A DNA stretch of 64,000 nucleotides, taken from assembly GCF_008831285.2 (NCBI RefSeq), contig NC_045147.1, forward strand, positions 10,012,334 through 10,076,333. Reading direction: 5' to 3'. This stretch comes from Nymphaea colorata (taxonomy: Eukaryota > Streptophyta > Magnoliopsida > Nymphaeales > Nymphaeaceae). Position numbers and translations under genes: made by a program. The notes beneath the pieces are model-generated. The model had not been told where the DNA came from. It did not search any database and was given only the letters and a program-made list of their open reading frames with translations. Below, one piece after another: positions 57,901-64,000 of this stretch (the stretch's first letter is position 1; the number at the start of each line of letters is the position of its first letter).

Positions 57901-60900
57901 GGTTTTTCTGTACACAAAATAATGTTTTTATCCTTATAGGAGCCCCTGAGAAGGCGTATGACCTAACCTAGCATATTAAGAGCTAAGAAAAACCTTTTCT
58001 TAGATGAATAGAGGGAAGACTGGGTAGTCATAAAGCACCCAATATGGGTTGGGTGACTGAAAACCAGACTAGGTACTATGAAACCCAGTCTCACACCTGC
58101 CAAGGCACCAGACAGTACCTAAAAGGCTAAATGCTAGCCTGAGTCAGTCCAAACAAGAGTTTTTCTTTTTTGTTTGGAACCCTAAAAATTTTTCTTTCTC
58201 TCTCTTCTGATATACTGATCGAGGTGAAGCTTTTCAGAACCTCCTTACTCTTTTTTTCTTTTCCCCTCCCCATGTTTCCCCCTTTCTCTATTAAGTGGAA
58301 CTGCCTAGGCCTTGTCTAGGTGCCACCTAGTCCCCGCCTAAGCTCTTCATGGGATCTCCCACCTAAGTCTGCCTTGCGCTTTTAACTGTATAGATTTATG
58401 TGCAAAAATTAAGTTCAGCATGATTTTTTGGGCGCCCCTTCACACATTGCTGTATTCACAGATTATAAACCATTGTAAATTGAATTTCATAATGTTTCAA
58501 AGAAGATTAGACCTACTACCATAGTATTTTCATTTTTCACATTCTCCACACATACTTTGTTCCCTCCACTTTTGACATGCCCCTAATAGCACTAGCATAG
58601 TTTCACCCTTAGCACTCTTGCCTGGCCATCCAGCAAGCCCAACGACCTCTTCAACTTATTTCAAGTGCTCTCTCTCTTATCCTTTCTCATCCACTTCCAG
58701 CTTCTCCTTTTCTTTTTCTTCCTTTATTTCTTTCTTTTGTTTTTTTATGTTTCTTCTTCTTTCAGCCATTATTATTCATCTGCTTTTGTCTCATTCCTGT
58801 TGTAACAATTTGCCCTCCACACTTCTTCAGTCTTTGCAAGTATCTCTAACTTATATGATTTAATGTATTTTTCATGTATGCTTTATTCAAATTAAATAGT
58901 ATGAATAAATAAGTTTCTTGTACAGTCGTACTATTAGCTTATTTTCCTGTTGTATGAACTTCAAATTTAGAGTATTTAATAATTGTTTTTTCCCGTTTTT
59001 GTTGCACCACTCATTCATAACCACACATTATTTCATTTATTCATTATTCATTTCGTTTTCTGAAGTTAGATTAGAGCTACATCATTAAGCTTCATTGCAC
59101 TTCTGATCCTACACCTACAACTAAAAACTTCCTTATATGAAACACACCATAAGCATGTAAATATGAGCAATTTGAGCACCAGATGTACAAGCATATTATA
59201 TGCATGCCCAATGTTTCTTTGTTCCCTACTTTCAGAAAAAACTTGGGTCCCCCTCAAGACCCTGCTTTGCCCAATCTCTTTGTGCCCTACTTTCTGAGAA
59301 AACCTAAGTCCCCCTTGACACCCAGCTTTTCAAAAGACATTGACTTTCTTAACCATCTTTCTTGCCATAACCTCCATGATATGTGTGAAATTTATGTTTC
59401 AGCTTGAGCCTTATTCCTGGTGCTGAAGGCAGTATTTTAGACAATATTGTTCATTCATACCCCATCCTCGACTCTCTGAGTAGACCACATCCTCCAGATA
59501 AATTCAATGGCTTACTATTAAAAATATTTATTTATGAATGATTAAATTGTTTATACTGTTTATAGGTTTTCCAAATGACATGCTTTTTTCAAGAACATTA
59601 GAAACTAGGAGTACATTACCTTATGTTAGCATGCAAGGTGAAAAGATCCCTCAAGTCTTCTGTAGAAATAAGATTTGCCTGCAATATCTCACCTCCAATA
59701 TCAGGATCAAAGTTACAAAATTATTCACAGAATTAAGGTTTTATACAACTCAATGACATGAAATACCTGCAGTCCAAGGTTTTCCAATTGCTCTTGTTGA
59801 ATTACTTTCTGAAGGCCTTCTTTCGACATTTGACGTTGATAGACCTGCATAAAAAAAAAGCCACTAGGTCATGTTTTATTGTTAAACATGCAACTAAAAT
59901 CATGAGCTATTAACCAGTCCTAATCAAACACCAAAGCTTGTCATATTTAAAAATTGTAACAAACCTTTTCCTCAATAGTTCCTGCTGTTAGGAACCTGTA
60001 TATGTACACTCGCTTCTTCTGTCCATCTCTCCAAACCCTTGCAGCTGCCTAAGAATTTGAGGAAAGAGGAAAGCAAAACCATGATGGCAAGACAGTGAAC
60101 TTTTGGGGAAAATGAAGAAAGGTTGTTGAATCAGAATCAGATACCTGTTTGTCATTGGCAGGATTCCAATCTGGATCAAAAAGAACCAAACGATTTCCAC
60201 CTATCAAATTAAGTCCACATCCACCAGCCTTGCTGCTTAAGAGAAACACAAACTCATCCTACAATATCAAAGGCACATATCTCACACCATGAAGGATGCA
60301 AATACTCAATAATAAGCATCAGTTATTGATATTAAAAACCTTTGATATGTCATTAAATCGGTTGACGAGCTTTTGCCTTTTGCTTATTGAAGTGGACCCA
60401 TCAAGCCTTAGGAAAGGATATCTTCTTTCACGACACAACTGAGCGAAAAGATCCAACGTCTAGAAGTAGAAAGTTAGAAATGTAAAAAGGATGAGCATGT
60501 CAAGTATAAAGTATAAAATTCCATCAATGGAAATTTTGCTTTGACTTTCCTAATACCAAATCGCAGGGCAAAAATCTCAAAAAGAGGAAAGAAGGTTATA
60601 CAAGAAACAAAACAATCTTCCATATAGTAAATTAGTAATTTAAATTTTAAACTAATCTTAAGCTTGTTAATAATGTTAACATGAGCCTAAATGTGAATTA
60701 TACTGAAAAAGCAAACTTGTCATTAGCTACAAACTCTAGATGGTTCATCATCAAATAAGCTACTGTTTCTAACTGTTATCCACCTTACGTGCTAGATAAT
60801 TTGTGGTTTGCGAGGCTAAGACCATGCTGCATATTAGGATTCAGATAAGCATATATCTTTTAAAGCCAGACAACATGATGCATCTTCCACAAAAATCAAC

Positions 60901-60969
60901 AGCAGTTTCTTCTCATATGATTATTTTTTATGAGTTTCACCTCCCCAATTTACAACCAAAAGAGAAAAT

Positions 60970-61022
<53 letters not shown>

Positions 61023-62368
61023 AAGAAAGAGAGAGAAGGGACATTACAAGAACCAGATCTATTAAAGAAGATCCTAAAACAGCCTACTTAGGGAAGCTGA
61101 TGCATTTGTGTTGCACTTGCAGTTGCTGGCACAGGTGCAAGTACTAATCTGACTTCTATGCAAAACTTTCAGTCATAGCCTCTTTGTACTCACACCCATC
61201 CCCAGCCATCTCAACATAGGTAAGGTGCCCTGAGTATCCACGCAACAGGGCTTCTGAGAAAATCCATAAATGTGTGGCTCGCATTCTCTAAAATTTAAAA
61301 CCTATTAGGAATCCATTTCAATATTTTTTGGAAGAAAATTAGTACAAAAAAGCTCCTTAATTTCTTTTTTTTTCCAGTTTTTATTTACACATTCTTTACT
61401 TCCTGAATTGCAGAGATTTTTACACAAAAATCAAAACTTTACAAAGAACCTTCCAGAAAAAACTTCGCTAATAAAAATTCGAGAAAGATATTTGTGCCAA
61501 TGGAACAAAATCAGACTCAGTTATCCAGGCTAGATTAGGTCAATGTATATTGGAGTTTACTTCTGTACACATTCAAGCATACTCTAATTGAATATTAACC
61601 TGATTCTAATTATCAAAATTGCATTAGGTTATTATGCATGCATACACTGAACAAGTGAAGAACAGAAACGAGCTCTGCACTATGTGGTTCATGGGCACTT
61701 GATGCCTGGCACAAGTGTTCTTCTCAAATCATTCTATACACCTTCCCCATTTATGATTGACTTCATACCTTCAACAACGTACTTAAAAAGGATATTAGAT
61801 GCTCCCAAACAGGTAAGTGCAAGCGAATAGTAATGCCCCAATTTTGATCAGCAAAGAAAGAAGTCCAAAAATAAGAAATTCCCAGGACAAGTCCAAATGA
61901 TTTGTAGTAATATTGGTAAATTGTAATAATAAATAATAACAGTAATACATCCAACGTAAAAGGTTCCAAATTTTGGTTTAAGAAGCACGCCTAAAAGCAT
62001 CCACAAAGAAATACAAATAAAGGATGTGCTTGTGCAACTCACTTGGGTGTAGTTTGAAACAAGAACAACTCGGTCATCTGTTCTCTGTCGAAGATGTGCC
62101 AGCAACCTTGCCAAGACATGCATTTTTCCAGACAATTCTACCCAGATACCACCTCCACCAGTCCATGATCCAGATCTATACAAAAGACTAAAAAGTAATG
62201 ACCAAAATTGCCTGACAAAAACATTGTTCGAATTCACATAATCTGACGTAAACCAAAAGGTATTGCTATCATTACCAACCTCCCAGAGAATAACTCAGGT
62301 GGGAAAAGATGCAAACAGTCCTCAAACCCAGAACCTGAACCCCCACTCCGAATAGCATCAAAAATGAG
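54995..62368 (-). CDS. RAD54: RAD54 DNA repair/recombination ATPase, C-terminal 10 exons (5' end outside window)
   Basis: RAD54 is a nuclear SNF2-family DNA translocase that works with RAD51 in homologous recombination. In transcript order the exons are 62280-62368, 62043-62175, 60340-60459, 60145-60258, 59965-60048, 59767-59844, 59620-59678, 57050-57254, 56854-56952 and 54995-55342. All have GT-AG borders and join in phase into 442 residues plus TAG. The product holds helicase lobe 2: '[17 protein letters not shown]', '[15 protein letters not shown]', motif V '[13 protein letters not shown]' and motif VI with '[13 protein letters not shown]'. Next come '[11 protein letters not shown]' and 'STEDLRDLF'. 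The plant RAD54 tail follows ('[11 protein letters not shown]', '[17 protein letters not shown]') and ends in acidic DDDDDFV. The closest known protein from memory is Arabidopsis RAD54 (At3g19210), which has the same tail. Helicase lobe 1, with the Walker motifs, is not in the window. Introns reach 2.4 kb. Confidence 0.95.
55800..55866 (+). repeat. 21-bp direct duplication in the last RAD54 intron
   Basis: 'catgctagttgatctaaatt' occurs at about 55799 and 55845. It is intronic and has no evident function. Confidence 0.7.
55930..56340. mobile_element. Possible LTR-like fragment in the last RAD54 intron
   Basis: A perfect 9-base palindromic stem, AGGTGGGAC...GTCCCACCT (56098-56119), is followed by CCTTTAAAAAGGGAC and a GA-rich leader-like stretch. 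This resembles a promoter of an LTR. No coding remnant and no paired LTR were found, so identification is tentative. Confidence 0.25.
57563..57655. mobile_element. Fragment of a family-1-like MITE
   Basis: 'taggcctggcaacaggcagg' resembles the TAGGCCTGGGCAT left end of the family. The GC-rich stretch ends near 'atcggccggccaggacc'. The AT core and right end are missing. It lies in a RAD54 intron. Confidence 0.4.
60976..61040. repeat. (GA)n microsatellite in RAD54 intron
   Basis: A GA run of about 42 bases, followed by GAAA units. It lies in the 1.6-kb intron between 60460 and 62042. Confidence 0.95.
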
Positions 62369-63078
62369 CTACATGGTACATTAAAAATAGCAAATGAGGC
62401 ATTATATATCTATAGCAATTGAAGCATTATATATATGGAGTGGATCTAAATGATAAGCAAGCCCAACAAACTATACAATGGCATGTGCATGCAAATAAGC
62501 AGGACGTTAAAGTTCATAGCATTTTCTCAAATGCTAGTGATGGGTGGTGTGGACCACCTACAACACTACTTAAAAGAACACAAAAGTGGTCCTACATGGT
62601 AATTGAAGAACAAATGATGGTTTCATAGTTCGTTCTATGCTATATTCACAATGTCATCAAGTATAAGAACAGACGTATGGTTTGATCACCACCACAACCT
62701 AAGAAAAAGACTTTGGAGACCTATATCAAAGGTCAGGGTCTACGGCGATACATAAGAGCTATAATTCTTAAACCAAAACTAAAATTAGTTGAGGTCGATA
62801 AGAGAGTCAAAGAAACCCTTGATGAAGAAAAAAGACAAAGAAGCTTTAGATGACCATGTAAAAGCTTGGTGATCGAGCAATAAAAAATGCTAAGATATTA
62901 GGCTGAACGTTAGTAAAGTTGAACCACAGATTGTCTCCAATCTTCTTGATTATAAGAAACACAGTAGACTTGGGAATATCTAAAAGCCTAAAAGGTCATG
63001 TTACTTTAGAAAAATGTGACTCATAAATACTATCTCCAAAAAAGTTAAAAATATCAAAAAAGAGATAAATGAGTCAAA
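62369..63078. other. RAD54 intron sequence (5' part of gene outside window)
   Basis: The exon ending at 62368 needs an upstream partner encoding the end of the SNF2 core just before '[10 protein letters not shown]'. I found none between here and 64000, so this is the 3' part of an intron of at least 1.6 kb. No other gene is seen. Confidence 0.6.
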
Positions 63079-63518
63079 GCCTATGACACATAGGTACGGG
63101 TACAGGTGACGGTGCGGGTACGGGTACTGACCATTTTCAAAAAACTTGGGTGCGGGGGTACGGCCGTATATATATATAAATAATAAAAAATACTTATATC
63201 AAAATAAAGAATATACATCAACATAAACAAATAAATAACATAGAAAATATATATCAACGGCTCTTGCAGCAGTGTGTTTAAGAAACATATGAAAAACTTT
63301 AAACATATGGACAACGAAGCAGCCCCCTAGTCAAATATGAACATCAAGTGAATTTTCACATCCAAATAATAGAATAAAAAGTAAGGTGAAAAAAATTAAA
63401 TCAAAGTTAAATTAAGCAGTTTGAATCTATAGGTACCCAAGTGTCAAAGTACCCATTTTGGGTACGAGTACGGCGACACGGGGACGTGGACCTTACTGAA
63501 GTACCCATGTGACTTAGG
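63079..63518. mobile_element. Inverted-repeat element with TACGGGTACGGG-rich left end
   Basis: The left end CCTATGACACATAGGTAC and the reverse-complemented right end CCTAAGTCACATGGGTAC are terminal inverted repeats. TCAAAG flanks both sides (the shared stretch can be read as TCAAAGCCTAT). The left part is GGGTACGGGTA-rich and the middle AT-rich. The same left end occurs at 6966. No transposase is encoded. Confidence 0.6.
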
Positions 63519-63529
63519 TCAAAGCCTAT

Positions 63530-64000
63530 TTTATAGAATTACATTCAATATGGAATGAAATGTTTCCATAGAAATACATTTGGTATGGAATGAAATGAAT
63601 CCACTTAAAATGAAATGGAGGAACCTTGTCACTTAACGAGATAAGAAAAGCATAATTTGAGGAAGAAAGACTGTTTACTTTTTTGTGAACATTGAAACTT
63701 GAATTTAAACAAGTTGATGGCTTCTTTCTATTTCTCTTCTCACCGTTGCAAATTATTAATGAGGTGGGACTTTTTGGAGCATGAAAAGCACATTCTAGCA
63801 CTTAACTTTTGCAAACATCAGAAGATATATCTGTAGGACTGTAAGCACAAATAAATTCTGCAACTCCAGTTTTGTAACTGATTGAAGCAGCAATTTTACA
63901 AAACTTTCCTTTTAGGAAACACACAGAATAGACAGTATACTGTCTTGCATGATAGGTGAGAACAGTTTATTCAAGAATCCTTTTTCCCAGCTCGCTATGC
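63530..64000. other. Right-edge sequence, presumed RAD54 intron
   Basis: No RAD54 exon or other gene is recognisable in the last 470 bases. Confidence 0.5.

Noticed and set aside
62640-63060. Missing upstream RAD54 exon
   Set aside because: I looked for the segment preceding '[10 protein letters not shown]' and saw no frame with RAD54 motifs; the intron must extend past the window.

Overview
The window is nuclear DNA of a flowering plant. Its protein-coding genes are spliced with GT-AG introns of up to 3.4 kb, the proteins belong to plant families, and much of the rest is LTR retrotransposon, short inverted-repeat transposons (MITEs), AT-rich spacer and microsatellites. I cannot name the species. 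I see no prokaryotic genes, CRISPR array, rRNA or convincing tRNA.

Four host genes can be supported. (1) Plus strand, 1378-11596: a complete eight-exon PP2C-type protein phosphatase of 424 residues. The exons join in phase, and a conserved C-terminal extension carries paired CxxC motifs. (2) Minus strand, 17567-18373: a single-exon BKI1-like protein (BRI1 kinase inhibitor / membrane-associated kinase regulator family). (3) Minus strand, 42718-43317: a single-exon protein with a related 'ADxLFFxGxxLP' motif, probably a distant member of the same broad group. (4) Minus strand, 54995-62368: the last ten exons (442 residues) of the recombinational-repair motor RAD54. Its 5' exons lie beyond the right edge of the window. 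Genes 2 and 3 point to receptor-kinase signalling at the plasma membrane, gene 1 to Ser/Thr dephosphorylation and gene 4 to DNA repair. The sequence shows no pathway link among all four.

Transposable elements fill much of the remainder. A young, well-bounded Ty1/Copia element lies at 30167-34908 on the minus strand. It has 303-bp LTRs differing at 5 sites, a CATTT target duplication, a primer binding site and a polypurine tract, but its gag-pol is broken by an early stop, an internal deletion and a 3' frameshift. Two much older Copia wrecks occupy about 19.05-27.47 kb. Several MITE families recur. Two have convincing 8-bp target duplications, as expected for hAT-type elements: 15733-16104 and 20015-20459 in one family, 5974-6202 and 28343-28615 in the other. 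A hairpin-forming inverted repeat at 41110-41504 is the most striking unexplained structure.

I did not find a convincing undescribed biological system. The observations most worth a second look are the 41.1 kb hairpin, the promoter-like GC-rich segment without a gene at 44.9-45.3 kb, the two kinase-regulator-like genes in one window, and the recently inserted but defective Copia element.
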